Of a stretch of 64,000 bases of DNA, positions 25,801-35,122 are shown piece after piece (position 1 is the first letter of the stretch; each line of letters opens with the position of its first letter). The DNA comes from Amphiura filiformis. Its lineage: Eukaryota > Echinodermata > Ophiuroidea > Amphilepidida > Amphiuridae. The DNA is taken from contig NC_092628.1 in the NCBI RefSeq assembly GCF_039555335.1, positions 80,626,315 through 80,690,314 of the forward strand, written 5' to 3'. Both the position numbers and the translations under genes were made by a program. A model generated the notes under the pieces. That model was not told where the DNA came from, did no database searches, and saw only the letters and a program-made list of their open reading frames with translations.

Positions 25801-28800
25801 TTGGGAAATAAAATATGTGTGCAAAATATTTCATAAATAGTTGCTAGTTAATTTTCATGCATATAACACAGGCCCGTACGCAGGATTTCATTTGGGGAGG
25901 GGTGCTGATTTTAAAAAAGTGGACCTTTTTCCAAGGGGGAGGGGGGCGATTTTGTGAAAAGTTGACAAATTTGGACCTTTTTTTGTCCAAAAACCGTAAA
26001 ACCCTGATTTTTTTTGCTACTGCTTCGCTCGCAAATTCTGCAATTTTGGGAATTTTTATATACTTTTTCAAATGTGCGCACCCCCCTGCGTACGGGCCTG
26101 ATATAACATTGCTTCACAACAGCCATTTGTTTTGTTATATTTAATCAAATAAGATTTTCAATGTTCAAAACAAAATTCAGGAATAAACATTTATGTAAAT
26201 ATTCATTTTGGTCACTGTTGTTTCCATGCTTGTTGTCTGACATAATAAGACAGTCGAGTCCTCATTTAGCTGGAGCAATTTGCCCTCTTAGAATAAACAT
26301 TGCTTATGTCATATCTAATAAAACCTAGATCACTGTAATAATCTCAATCTTCCTACTCACCCATGATGTATATCTTTGAAACACAGACTGTCTCAAAGCA
26401 GTAGACAGATTATATTCCTCTGAACTGTGGTGAACTTGATGAAATGCCCATAACATATTCACCTCTGTAAAACAATATTATCATAGTCAGAAAATCAAAA
26501 TTGTTGTTGAAGAAAATTGAGCATATTACCACAGCCACGGACACTTCTCATAATAATGTATGTAAATCTTAAGGTGACATGTATAAATGACATAAACATC
26601 CTGGGTCAAAACAAAATGAGACATATTCTAAATCATACCTACCATGTGCCAAACGATGAAACCAGTAATACATGAAGTCCAGTCCCAGAAATGCTAGGAT
26701 CCAGGTCCATGGACTATCCCATGGTAAAGTCACAAAGCTGTAGTGTTTGTTAATGGCTGCATATGCAACAACCTCAAAGCCTCTTACCATTGCCCTGAAA
26801 GAAATAATAAACAACATTTTGATTTTGCCTTTGTTATTGTTGTCTTCATTGTTGTCATCATGGTCATGCTTGTCATCATCATCGTCATCGTCATCATCAT
26901 CATCATCATCATCATGTCATAACTATCAGGGCAGTACCAGCTTGACAGTCGACAGCTGGCATCATTGCCTGTTCAATAATTTTATCCAGTATGTCTGGCA
27001 GGTAAAAATTCCTATTGTTTTTGTAACTTCTACTGGTTACCTAGCCAACTGAAATACAGTTTTAAAGTACACCCCTGACTACCGGAACATCAACTTCACC
27101 AAATTTGCCAGCACCATCACTGATCATTATCATTTTTTATTTCAACTTACCACTACGGCTGTATAGGGATTAATATTATTAGGCCATTTTCTGTATATAG
27201 GATAGGGTATATGCATCAAGATACTTAAGTTAATGTTGAATTCTTGACAAATTTGTTTGTAATTTTACACTACATAATTGGTCACTGCCGAATCCACATA
27301 TCAAATGTTTGAAATATATATATAAAATTTAACACTTGTAACACTTAATTAGTAAGTAATATGTTCAACTTATTTAGCACCATCCTACCCCTGCACACTC
27401 CCATTTTAATATGCATTTTATTATCCCCATTTTAGTGCCAATAGATTGGTCTCAATCAAAATTAAATTGGAGTGTAATCACTACTTGTAAGCTATACTAT
27501 TCTGTAACAATGTTGTTTTACCTGCAAAATTCACACTTTTAAGGGCTGGGGTATGAACGTTTGGACAGTATTTATTGTGGGACATTAGAGCACATCAGAC
27601 ATATCGAATTGCATTCTGAATACGAAGAATGTCATTCTGATATCAAATAATTTTGATTTTTGAAATTAGCAATTTAATACAAATTTTATGGCAAATCATT
27701 AAAAATTGATATTTTTGATATTTAACAGTACTTGAAGTAAACTTTATAAATGTGATGATTTATACTTAAAGTGTATGTAGGTGGGATGAAAAGCCGACGA
27801 TCAATTGAAAATTTTGACCTTTCGTATTGAAGATATGGATTTTTTCCCAAAACACCAAACAAAAATTAGGTCTTTTTGGGAAAAAAATCCATATCTTCCA
27901 TATGAAAGGTCAAAATTTTCAATTGACCATCGGCTTTTCCTCCCTGCTACATACACTTTTTAAAGCATATGTCATTAGATTTATATAATTTACTTCGAGG
28001 ACTGTTATATATCAAAATTTGAAAAATATCAAATTTTTATAATTTGTCATAAAATTTGTATTATATTGTGATTTTCAAAAATGAAAATTATTTGATATCA
28101 GAAAGACATGCTTCAGTATTCAGAATGCAATTCGATAGGTCTGAGGTGCTCTCATGTCTCAAAAAATACTGTCAAACGCAATAAACGCTTCATTTTAGAT
28201 CCCTTAACCCCTTCTTTATACAATTTGTGGTAGATATTAGATCAATGATAAGTTTCCACTCCAGCAGCTGACAAACTTAATTCTACACACATAGGAATTC
28301 GAGAATTAAAAAGGAAAGTTAAGCTTACGAAACAGCAATCATAAATGCTCCTGCTGTAATAGATCCAATAGTATCTGCCAATGAGTAACGCTCATCTTGC
28401 TTGCCCTCAATAACAGACACAATCAACTCCAATAGCATGGCGCCCATGAAGTATGGAAATGCCTACAAGAACAAAGGCAAACTGATTAAAACCATTCCAT
28501 TCTTAGTCTGCAAAATTCACAATTAGAATGGTGATCATTGGCATACTAGGGATAGTGGGGGAACCAGGGGGAGGGGGCATAGGGGCATTTGTCCCCAATC
28601 TTTGGCTTCCACTGCTGGTACCCCCTCCTACCTTATACCCTCAGTAAACTTTTTAGGCCAAAAATGTCTAATTTTAGGCAAATTTGGGCAATTATTGCCA
28701 ACCCTATAATTGCCTCCCTCTTTAAAAAAATCCTGGCGCCATCACTGACTGGGGGTCATAAGACCCAAAAGACCAAACCTATTATGATGCAATTTCTTCT

Positions 28801-31800
28801 GCAACTTCTTGGGGGAAAAATGTGTATGTGTTTGCTTGTTTGTCTAATTTTATTTTGTTTTCTGCACCATTAGCTCAAGATGTTAGTGGTAAAAGCTGGG
28901 TAAAAATATGCAATATGTCTTCATTTATTTTTTGTAATAATCAGTTCTAATCAAATAAGGTTTGTGTTTTTTAATAGAAAAACTGAAAAAATAAAACATG
29001 CAACAAAATAGGCTAGTGTAGCACCAACCTTGTAATCAGGAGTCTTTGATACTCAGCTTTGATATCGGCAATATCGTTATGCAGTCACGTTCATTGCACT
29101 TGCAGATGTCAGTATTTATTGCACTTGAGCATAACACTTTATTAACCTCAATAATGTTCTGGTAATAACCAGTTTTTAAGGACTTGTAGAGGAGATGCAT
29201 ACAGGTTTATTTGATGATTGAACATCCAAAAGGAATGGAGGTAGCCCAGAATGGAAACAGGAAGCTTTGAATCTCTTGTTGCCAAATTTGACTTAAAGTG
29301 TATCATTGATACAATCAAATATATTATACATACACATGGCAAATCAATTAAATCTTAATTTAAAATTTTATAAAAACAATTAAAAGGGCATTTTGTGATC
29401 CACAGCATAATCCCCCCACTTTTCTCAAAAAAAGTTGAGATTCTTATATCACTGGAAACATCTGGCTACATAATGTTTATGTACACAAAATTTCTTGCAG
29501 ATTAATTCGTTTAGCAAAGACATCGTGAAATTTGAATTTCATTCCAGAACAAAATTACAACACATTGTCTAAAAAAAAATGGAACAGTCTAATACACATA
29601 ATCATGCATAAATTGGAATCAACTGAAATTTGGCAATAAGCTTTTTTCGTGGATATCTACTGAAAAATGTCATAAAAAGAGTATGCTAGGATCACAAAAT
29701 ACTCCTTTAACAATTAACAACAAAACAAAAATTAACTGAATAAAATAATTGAAACGCTTCTACTGTAAAATGACAAAAATGCAGATACAATGTTCTTGCG
29801 CTAACACAATAAATTCACAGTTTGCTTTTGCCTGAATATTTTCCTCTGTTAAAAACAAAACAACATAAAAACTGACAACATTGTGATTAGTCTATTATTT
29901 ATCTACCTTATCTAACATCATATGATCACTGGATATCTATATGTTAGAGTTCAAACAAACTCTTTGTACTTGTTGTTATGTCACCGCACTCCAGCAAAAG
30001 AAATAAGTTTGTTTGCCCTAGTGTGAAAACAAAGTGCACCAAAACCCAAACAATACAGTATATCCACTGTGCAGTATATCACAAAAACAGGAAATAACAA
30101 TGAAATGGAAATACAATGACAAAATGAGTGAATTAAAAAATCAAAATCAGTGGAAATTGCTACGTCACTAGTTCAAGCCAAGAGCCTATCCAACTGTACT
30201 ACATTATACTGTACTCGTTCCATTAACAGTAGGGGCATGGGCGGTTAATGGAATGAATACGGTATTAAACTACAGTTCATTGATGATGATTTTTACTGGT
30301 CATGATCACTTCTTATAGTGTTCAATAGTCAATATAAAGTATATTAAATAAAAAAGCTAACCAAACTGATTCCCCCGAGCAGCGCAGAATAAGATGTATG
30401 TCACAAATAATGTGCAATGATCGCACTTTACCATGTCGGACTGCCAGTTGGCGCCAGCCCCTGTTCCACTTTAACAATTGTGATGCAATCAAGCTAAATG
30501 AGTCTGATGTCGATCAAAATCAAAATTTGTTTTTTCAATTTCATTACTAGACTTCTCCGTAGTCCACTTGCCCATTTTACTCTGGCTATTACATTTAAGC
30601 ATAAAACGCTGATTTGTATTAATTTGTGTGCAATTGATAGATTTTCACATCTGATATTTTCAGTCACCGTACTCCCTCTGTTTGTTAGCTTCCCAAGTGG
30701 ACTACTTACTTTGACTTGCGGTTAAAAATTTTAACACATGACTCTATGGAGAGTTAGGCCAAGTTCTGGCCTAACTAAAATTGACTATGATGTAATGCAT
30801 CTTTAAATGGATCTGGCTTGTGATTGGTCACCCAGATCTCGCTATGGTTTAAATCCTCCGGGCATGTGCTATTGCCATTAACTACATCGTACACAGCAAT
30901 CTATGGAATTTGCGGCACGTTTGATCTGGCGCGAAAGTTAAACTCACACTGGTGTGTATGGACAAACATTTAGCACATCTTACTACCATGCTTGGTACTT
31001 GCGGTTAAATTGGATTGATAAACAAGTATGATTGACAGTGTGTTTTAGAGACCAAAGTCCCAGGGTAAAGTTCTGCTTAAAAGTCAAAGTACATAGTCGG
31101 ATTTTTTACTCGGGCTTTCGCGATCAATAAACTGGTAGATTCCAAAATCAGAATTGCTCAATATTAAGTGAGCAATTATAATTATGCAAGTTGCATTCAA
31201 TATAACTTTTATTGTCACTAATCATCTAATTATATAAACTCTTTATGACCATTTTACTATTGAACACTTTAATTCTAATAAACGTCAGTATAATTTTGAG
31301 TTCAACGGAATGCGTTCATCATTATTAATAATAACATATTTTTTTTATCAAAATTCGACTATGGCATAGTCTATTTCATTACATGAGCTATTTAGCTTTA
31401 TTTTACTGAAAACCCCAATATTGGTTTCAAAGATTTTAGTGTTGCTCAAAACAATAAAATACAAAAGAAGTTTATTATTATTGGCTATATCTCAAAATCC
31501 ATATTCCCAACATCCGACTCATTTTACTTGATAACATCATATATTTTTGTTCAACAATGTTAAATGTGTGAGTTTTGGACAGTTGCAAGCTTAATGCTCT
31601 GCGTGCTAGCAATTCGCTTCAAGGGAAAATGTTCAAGTTTTGAAATATTTTCTCAAAATATCAAGAGCTATCTTAAGAACTACTGAACCAATACTAGGCT
31701 TCTTTGTACTCATTTTAATGAATTTTTCATGCTGATTCCAAATATGGTCATGAAAATTTACATTTCTGAAATTTTTGAATTTTTAAATTTTTTTTGAAAC

Positions 31801-32013
31801 ATGTCGTCTGCAGGCGACACCCGCGTGAAGAGAGTTAATGATAGCACACAAGACATGTTCAATTTGGTGTGAATCATAAATAGTATGTAGCCTTACTTCA
31901 ATGATGTAATCTGGTACTTCATCTACCGTGGCAAATGATGTTTCATTTGGTGTCACAGCATAAAAAAGACGTCTGGTCCCAGTCAGGGGATCTGTGTTCT
32001 GCAGCATAGACAT
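13663..32013 (-). CDS. AGMO: Alkylglycerol monooxygenase (AGMO/TMEM195), complete 12-coding-exon gene
   Basis: AGMO is a tetrahydrobiopterin- and iron-dependent membrane oxygenase of the ER. It cleaves the ether bond of alkylglycerols and lyso-ether lipids. Twelve exons join with GT-AG sites and matching phases: 32013-31897, 28462-28329, 26794-26643, 26464-26361, 25660-25565, 24822-24756, 24051-23986, 23506-23424, 16519-16385, 15439-15323, 14571-14489, 13855-13663. They total 1347 nt, or 448 residues plus stop; human AGMO is 445. The fatty-acid-hydroxylase histidine motifs are present: HRLAH (residues 130-134, followed by Glu135), HQVHH (143-147) and HRVHH (219-223). Other family landmarks are [23 protein letters not shown] and [14 protein letters not shown]. 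Several hydrophobic membrane segments lie before, between and after these. The start ATG at 32013 (MSM) sits 9 nt inside an exon with its own acceptor, so an untranslated first exon lies further upstream. The frame is intact despite a minisatellite built from the exon 9 boundary in intron 8. Confidence 0.95.
14489..14571 (-). CDS. AGMO: AGMO coding exon 11 (residues 358-385)
   Basis: Acceptor TTTTTCAG, donor GTAAGT. Encodes [20 protein letters not shown] then VGALCDV, a hydrophobic segment. It ends in phase 2 inside Lys385. Confidence 0.92.
15323..15439 (-). CDS. AGMO: AGMO coding exon 10 (residues 319-357)
   Basis: Acceptor CTTACAG, donor GTGAGT. Encodes [20 protein letters not shown] then [19 protein letters not shown], a C-terminal membrane segment. 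Phase 0 at both ends. Confidence 0.92.
16385..16519 (-). CDS. AGMO: AGMO coding exon 9, source of the minisatellite unit (residues 274-318)
   Basis: Acceptor CTCTTTAG ending at 16520, donor GTAAGT. Encodes [20 protein letters not shown] and onward to [14 protein letters not shown] and IEDIPD. The first ~45 nt and the upstream acceptor resemble every unit of the array at 16472-21206. The units lack five bases of this exon (catat near its start), which shifts their frame. Only this most 3' copy continues into the conserved GIFNK and FKGPGW sequence, so it is the real exon. Confidence 0.93.
17428..18398. mobile_element. Inverted-repeat transposon inserted in the minisatellite
   Basis: Left end cccagcaaacacaaaacgtt and right end aacgtttttgtgtttgctggg are inverted copies. 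Comparison with intact units (ccactgcacacaac) shows exact insertion with duplication of the two bases TG. The 971-bp body repeats acgttttnnnnaac and gacatttaaatgt words. It contains a ~190-bp direct duplication (about 17522-17712 and 17826-18016) that restarts with ctcagcaaac, so copies of the element end are nested inside. No protein frame is credible. Confidence 0.88.
20274..20771. mobile_element. MITE with ~43-bp inverted ends inserted in the minisatellite
   Basis: Left end cagtctatatatcgaattga and right end tcaatt cgatattacagactg form nearly perfect terminal inverted repeats of about 43 bp, sharing attaattcgaattaaacaatt. The element splits an array unit (ctctttatg / ttatgggg) and leaves a 5-bp duplication ttatg (20269-20273 and 20772-20776). 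The 498-bp body is non-coding. A 5-bp duplication does not identify the superfamily. Confidence 0.88.
21207..22021. other. AGMO intron 8 segment, no feature recognised
   Basis: Sequence between the end of the minisatellite and the decayed ORF. Reading frames of up to 86 residues are present but show no family motifs. It may be part of the same decayed transposon as 22022-23120. Confidence 0.35.
22022..23120 (+). pseudogene. Decayed transposon-like ORF (VTGCD family) in AGMO intron 8
   Basis: Plus-strand fragments in shifting frames resemble a widespread family of repetitive metazoan proteins of unknown function. They are: FDRY-like [14 protein letters not shown] near 22160-22200, SPDTDEHDV near 22540, [15 protein letters not shown] near 22655-22700 (family wording LHAxTGCDxxS), [20 protein letters not shown] near 22805-22880, and [20 protein letters not shown] near 22925-22985. 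Order and spacing follow the family, but stops and frameshifts separate the blocks. It is therefore a dead copy. Orientation is opposite to AGMO. The family assignment is from remembered motif wording, not a search. Confidence 0.55.
23424..23506 (-). CDS. AGMO: AGMO coding exon 8 (residues 246-273)
   Basis: Acceptor ACCCAG, donor GTACAA. Encodes [20 protein letters not shown] then TFDPIQTQ. It is followed by the 6.9-kb intron 8 that contains the minisatellite. Phase 0 at the donor. Confidence 0.94.
23616..23810 (-). mobile_element. Diverged tRNA-derived SINE (family S1, copy 3)
   Basis: Contains the B-box complement (agattcgaacc), gtcaagcacacgatc, ggccagcgattccctg and cacttagggtggttgcatca. 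The order matches the better-preserved copies at 32275-32560 and 32600-32884. It lies in AGMO intron 7. Confidence 0.65.
23986..24051 (-). CDS. AGMO: AGMO coding exon 7 (residues 224-246)
   Basis: Acceptor CTACAG, donor GTAAGT. Encodes [20 protein letters not shown] then LF. The [11 protein letters not shown] string is identical to the vertebrate AGMO wording. Phase 1 at the donor. Confidence 0.95.
24756..24822 (-). CDS. AGMO: AGMO coding exon 6, third histidine motif (residues 202-224)
   Basis: Acceptor TGCCAG, donor GTAAGA. Encodes [20 protein letters not shown] and HH, completing the HxxHH motif. Phase 1 at the donor, with Gly224 split. Confidence 0.95.
25565..25660 (-). CDS. AGMO: AGMO coding exon 5 (residues 170-201)
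   Basis: Acceptor CTCCAG, donor GTATGT. Encodes [20 protein letters not shown] followed by [12 protein letters not shown], a membrane segment and the conserved QFWIHT block. Phase 0 at both ends. Confidence 0.95.
25869..26100. mobile_element. hAT-like MITE with perfect 16-bp ends and 8-bp target duplication
   Basis: Begins caggcccgtacgcagg and ends cctgcgtacgggcctg, an exact inverted pair. It is flanked by atataaca at 25861-25868 and 26101-26108. CAGG termini with an 8-bp duplication fit the hAT superfamily. The 232-bp body carries no gene; overlapping ORFs at 25844-26144 are read-through. Located in AGMO intron 4. Confidence 0.93.
26361..26464 (-). CDS. AGMO: AGMO coding exon 4, second histidine motif (residues 135-169)
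   Basis: Acceptor TTACAG, donor GTGAGT. Encodes [20 protein letters not shown] and [14 protein letters not shown], holding the HxxHH motif. Phase 0 at the donor. Confidence 0.96.
26643..26794 (-). CDS. AGMO: AGMO coding exon 3, first histidine motif (residues 84-135)
   Basis: Acceptor TTTCAG, donor GTAGGT. Contains [18 protein letters not shown] and YYWFHRLAH, the first HxxxH metal-ligand motif. The codon split at the donor restores Glu135, the conserved residue after this motif. It lies 178 bases from exon 4, the shortest intron of the gene. Confidence 0.96.
26866..26916. repeat. (TCA/TCG)n microsatellite
   Basis: Trinucleotide run of cat/cgt units in AGMO intron 2. It produces a poly-serine string in a plus-strand ORF at 26747-27052 that has no other support. 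Confidence 0.9.
27539..28207. mobile_element. Long palindromic element with TTAA ends, in AGMO intron 2
   Basis: The two halves are inverted copies over about 300 bp each, around a centre near 27855. Paired words include tggattttttcccaaaa, aaggtcaaaattttcaattg, gacagtattt and gcattctgaat. The termini read TTAAGGG and CCCTTAA, so TTAA is either the target site (as in piggyBac-type insertions) or part of the palindrome. No coding capacity. Confidence 0.82.
28329..28462 (-). CDS. AGMO: AGMO coding exon 2 (residues 40-84)
   Basis: Acceptor TTGTAG, donor GTAAGC. Encodes [20 protein letters not shown], the first membrane segment, then [18 protein letters not shown]. It ends in phase 2, splitting Ser84. 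Confidence 0.95.
28463..29379. other. AGMO intron 1, 3' part
   Basis: Holds a G-rich dispersed-repeat-like stretch at about 28540-28755 (gggataggggg..., ctggcgccatcactgactggg), similar in style to 5210-5415. Otherwise unassigned. Confidence 0.4.
29380..29710 (-). mobile_element. TTAA-flanked MITE, family M2 copy 1
   Basis: Reverse-complement copy of 42780-43126. The ends read TTAAAAGGGCATTTTGTGATCC and, inverted, TTAAAGGAGTATTTTGTGATCC. Shared internal words include gatatccacgaaaaaagctt, catgcataa, gtgtattagactg and aatttcttgcagattaattcg. TTAA at both borders suggests a piggyBac-type non-autonomous element. In AGMO intron 1. Confidence 0.8.
30549..31380 (-). mobile_element. Inverted-repeat element, family M3 copy 1 (truncated)
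   Basis: About 830 bp align in reverse orientation with the middle and one end of the element at 49370-50604. Common phrases include agacttctccgtagtccact, agttaggcc..tggcctaac, tgatgtaatgcatctttaaa, ttgataaacaagtatgattg and gactatggcatagtc. The outer terminal repeat of copy 2 is missing. In AGMO intron 1. Confidence 0.8.
31381..31896. other. AGMO intron 1, 5' part; nothing recognised
   Basis: AT-rich sequence between the truncated M3 element and the exon 1 donor. No homology, tandem repeat or RNA gene was recognised. Confidence 0.4.
31897..32013 (-). CDS. AGMO: AGMO coding exon 1 (residues 1-39)
   Basis: Encodes [10 protein letters not shown] through DEVPDYIIE. The stretch [20 protein letters not shown] matches the AGMO N-terminal signature (human: RMLFYTMKPSETSF). 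The donor GTAAGG follows at 31896. The exon continues 5' as UTR to 32022, where a pyrimidine-rich tract and CAG acceptor show a further upstream non-coding exon. Phase 0 at the donor. Confidence 0.93.
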
Positions 32014-32274
32014 CTTGATGACCTGAAGGGAAGGAAGAAAAAAGAAAGGAAACTTGCTGATGAGTTTCATTCCATGTAAACTACAGTTTCAGTTTAGTTT
32101 GAGTGCCACTGCCACACCCAAGAAAGTTTAGTAATTAGCCATTGCAGGACCATAGACGCTACAAATATTATTTCTAGGGTCTATGGCAGAACAGTCACAT
32201 AGCATCAATTAATCACATAACTGAGTGGGTGGAGGCTAACATCATTGATGAGGAAACAGACAAAACACTTACAT

Positions 32275-32560
32275 GCCTAGGGGCTTTTCGGCGACGGGAA
32301 GGGAAAGAACGAAGGAATAAAGAGAGAAAAGAAGGAAAGAAGTTGTTTGCCCTGGATGGGATTCGAACCCGAGACCCCTCGCATGCCAAGCACACGGTCG
32401 GCGACACCTTGCCACGGGTCTTGGGCTTCACTGGCCAGCGAAACCGTGCCTATATATCACTTAGGGCGATTGCGTCATCACACCACGTGGGATGCATGCA
32501 CGAACAGCGCATATATCAAGTAGTATTTTGTTGTATACGGTATTGTTAGGGTTAAGGAAG
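32275..32560 (-). mobile_element. tRNA-derived SINE (family S1, copy 1)
   Basis: On the minus strand it has a tRNA-like head with B box gggttcgaatccc at about 32358-32371, preceded by gtgtgcttggcatgcgaggg. The family body runs cactggccagcgaaaccgtg / cacttagggcgattgcgtca (plus strand), and it borders gcctaggggcttttcgg. It lies 260 bases upstream of the AGMO start. Its overlap with reading frames at 32213-32549 is incidental. Confidence 0.78.
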
Positions 32561-32599
32561 CATATATTGAGTTTCGATAGTGGTAACCTAACCCTAACC

Positions 32600-32884
32600 G
32601 CCTAGGGGCTTTTCGGTGACGGGAAGGGAAAGGAAGGAAGGAATAAAGAGAGAAAAGAAGGAAAGAAGTTGTTTGCCCTGGGTGGGATTCGAACCCGAGA
32701 CCCCTCGCATGCCAAGCACACGGTGGGCGACACCTTGCCACGGGTCTTGGGCTTCGCTGGCCAGCGAAACCGTGCCTATATATCACTTAGGGCGATTGCG
32801 TCATCACACCACGTGGGATGCATGCACGAACAGCGCATATCAAGTAGTATTTTGTAGTATACGGTACGGTTAGGGATATGGAAG
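32600..32884 (-). mobile_element. tRNA-derived SINE (family S1, copy 2), tandem to copy 1
   Basis: Nearly identical to 32275-32560, with the same borders, the same B box and the same purine-rich gaaggaaggaataaagag tract. Two copies in the same orientation only 40 bases apart suggest local duplication of the SINE with its flanks rather than two independent insertions. Confidence 0.8.
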
Positions 32885-33472
32885 CCATCTAAATCAGAGG
32901 AGCTAAAACTAATAAGAAACAGATTCTTTGTTTGATTGATTGATTTGATAATGTTCAAGCACCTACATAATTTCATCATTTAGGACTTCTTATTGGGTGT
33001 GAATGTTCATAATTGAATTTAAAAAAAGCATATACACTAGTTACTCAAAAAACGATAGGTGATCGCATCAAAAATGTTATCAAAATTGGATTAACTAAAT
33101 ATTAGACTGTTCAAACTAGGCAACATTTGCTCAAAAGATACAGTTGACTCATAAAAATAACTATCATCTGTGGTGTGAAGAGAGGCGTATTTGTAGACAA
33201 TGGTTTTGGTAATTGGTTTGTCTATGGCATTTGAATGAGTGATTCTCCCCCTCTGCGGGGTTACTGTTTGACAAGTGTTTGTGAAATTACAATTTCTTAG
33301 TCAATCATTTGCTCGAACTATCTGGTAATTCCCTTTCATCTGCTGGTGACTCCCATTCAAGATTTTCCAACATTTCTGAGATGTTTTGCCTCCAATTATA
33401 ATTATACGTACACAGGCAAACCTTAGTTAACACTTTTGTGTGTCAGCCAAATTGACTCAAACTGGGGCCCAT
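32885..33472. other. Intergenic, nothing recognised
   Basis: Upstream flank of AGMO. It may include the non-coding first exon and promoter of AGMO implied by the acceptor at 32022, but neither can be placed by eye. Confidence 0.35.
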
Positions 33473-33800
33473 CATCATCATCCTTCGGTTGTGGAGCAGG
33501 CGACTACAAGTTTCTTCCAGTTACATCGGTCTTGAGCCATTGCTGATATTTGACCTTAACTCAGCATGCTGTCCATATCCCCAAAAAGACACTGGATGTA
33601 TTTCCAGAACAAGGTTCGTTGCCGTCCGGGTTTCCTCTTGCCATGAGTTGGGACATACAATGCATACTCTTTTACTGGCTCATCATCAGGCAAGCAGAGT
33701 ATATGCCCTGCAAATTTCAGTTGACGAGTCCTGGCTTTTTCAACAAGTGGTGCTGTCTCTGTCAGATTGTAGATGGTACTCTGTCTACTCTCTTGATGTT
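33473..33800 (-). pseudogene. 3' end of a decayed non-LTR retrotransposon
   Basis: On the minus strand the frame reads VEKARTRQLKFAGHILCLPD, DEPVKEYALYVPTHGKRKPG, then a TAA inside the conserved tail, then QISAMAQDRCNWKKLVVACS. This GH...GKRKPGR...AQDR.WK pattern is the typical C-terminus of LINE reverse-transcriptase polyproteins. It is followed by an (ATG)n tail (33473-33484 on the plus strand as catcat). The piece is 5'-truncated and carries an in-frame stop, so it is dead. Confidence 0.75.
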
Positions 33801-34189
33801 CATAATACAGTAGCAGGAAGTGCCAAATGAGTTGCTTTTATTTTCCATATCCAATTATCCATGAACCCGATTTTGATTCCAAATAGAAAAGCTGCTCTAT
33901 CATGAGACTACGCTGTTTTGTTTATTAATTGATGCATTAAATGTTGGCTGAATATTTTTGACAAGATGTAGCTTTGCTACGGAAAGCACTATGACAAAAC
34001 GCCGTTTTCAGTTTTGGCTCTCTTTACCCAAGGGCTCTAATTTGATATATAAAATGATGTGGTTTGATGACAAATTTGAATTCACTTTTTATACCTAATA
34101 ATTAATTTTGACACAAAACATGTTATTCTTCGATCCTGAGGAATCCATACCACCTTCTTCTTCTTCTTCCTATATGTGTATACCTCAAT
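33801..34189. other. Intergenic, nothing recognised
   Basis: AT-rich DNA with a short cttcttcttcttc run near 34155. No gene or repeat family assigned. Confidence 0.35.
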
Positions 34190-34536
34190 TTGACTATTGT
34201 TGCACTGGCTTAACGTGCAGTTTCACCTAGATGCACGATCCTGGAACCCAAGATTGATTGCAGATATCAGAACCGGGGATAGTCGATAATGGTCCCCCTT
34301 CTCTTTTTAAATAGGTCTGACACTTAACGTGCACACACTACCTATACCTGCACGGCTAAGCAGTGTATGGGGGTGAGAAGGAAAGTAACTGAACACACAA
34401 TTGTAGGATTTCCAACCTTATAGGAACATTTTGGAAGAGGAAAAGAATTCTCAACTAAGGCAAGTCCAAGGCTCAAACCCTGGCCGATCGTATTCTCCCA
34501 GCCGGCAGCACAACGCCTTAACCACTCGGCCATCTA
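34190..34536 (-). mobile_element. tRNA-Leu/Ser-like SINE
   Basis: The minus strand begins near 34536 with agatggccgagtggttaagg, a classic class II tRNA A-box region. The B-box-like gggtttgagcc is at about 34470-34480. The body then leads to a right part containing ctgcacgttaagcc. Translation of the tRNA head gives the familiar artefact MAEWLRR. It is not a functional tRNA: the acceptor ends do not pair and a ~280-bp body is attached. Confidence 0.72.
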
Positions 34537-35122
34537 GTTCAAAATATTTTAGGCAAAACTTGTTTTGCGTTAGAAACCCTTTTTATGCACATGAACCCAA
34601 CTTCATATGCCATGGTCATGGACTGTTATGTATCGTTATATGCCGGGTAAACCAATTTCGGAAGGGTTAAATTTTTGGTTTGGGAATTAAAATTGGGGTA
34701 TTTTAGATGTGAAGATATCATAATCATATTCCTGGAACCACCTGTAGTCATAACTCAATTTTGACAAAAGTGTATATACATCGTACCCTTTTGCCATAGG
34801 AGTGGAATGCTAGTTCCAGTAAATGTAACTCGATCAGTATCTTCATTTATCATTTGGACGTTATTGGATACTGTTTTGGTAGAACCGTAGATGTTATTAT
34901 GTTCATGATAAATACTGAAGGACTGGCAGGACTAAAATTACTCGAGACCTCTAGCTTCGAATTTGCATACGATAGTTACGCATTCAATGCTAGAGTGTGT
35001 TGCTATCGTTTTTCGGTCGGACAGCGGTGCAATTTTTTACACCAGAGGTTTATTTATTCTGTTAATGTTGAAATTTGGATGAAAGTTGTTTTGATGAGTC
35101 AACTGTATCTTTTTAGCAAGAT
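34537..35122. other. Intergenic, nothing recognised
   Basis: Unassigned sequence between the SINE and the duplicated-end block. One reading frame of 90 residues (34854-35126) has no family features and runs into the repeat at 35123. Confidence 0.35.

Noticed and set aside
26747..27052. 101-residue ORF with a poly-serine run
   Set aside because: The serine run is a trinucleotide microsatellite and the rest is antisense to AGMO exon 3 and its intron.
32213..32873. ORFs of 72-106 residues in two similar copies
   Set aside because: They overlap the tandem S1 SINE copies exactly and are not conserved proteins.
34342..34533. ORF beginning MAEWLRR and a possible tRNA-Leu gene
   Set aside because: The protein is the usual translation of a tRNA-like SINE head. 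The tRNA-like part lacks a pairing acceptor stem and continues into a SINE body.
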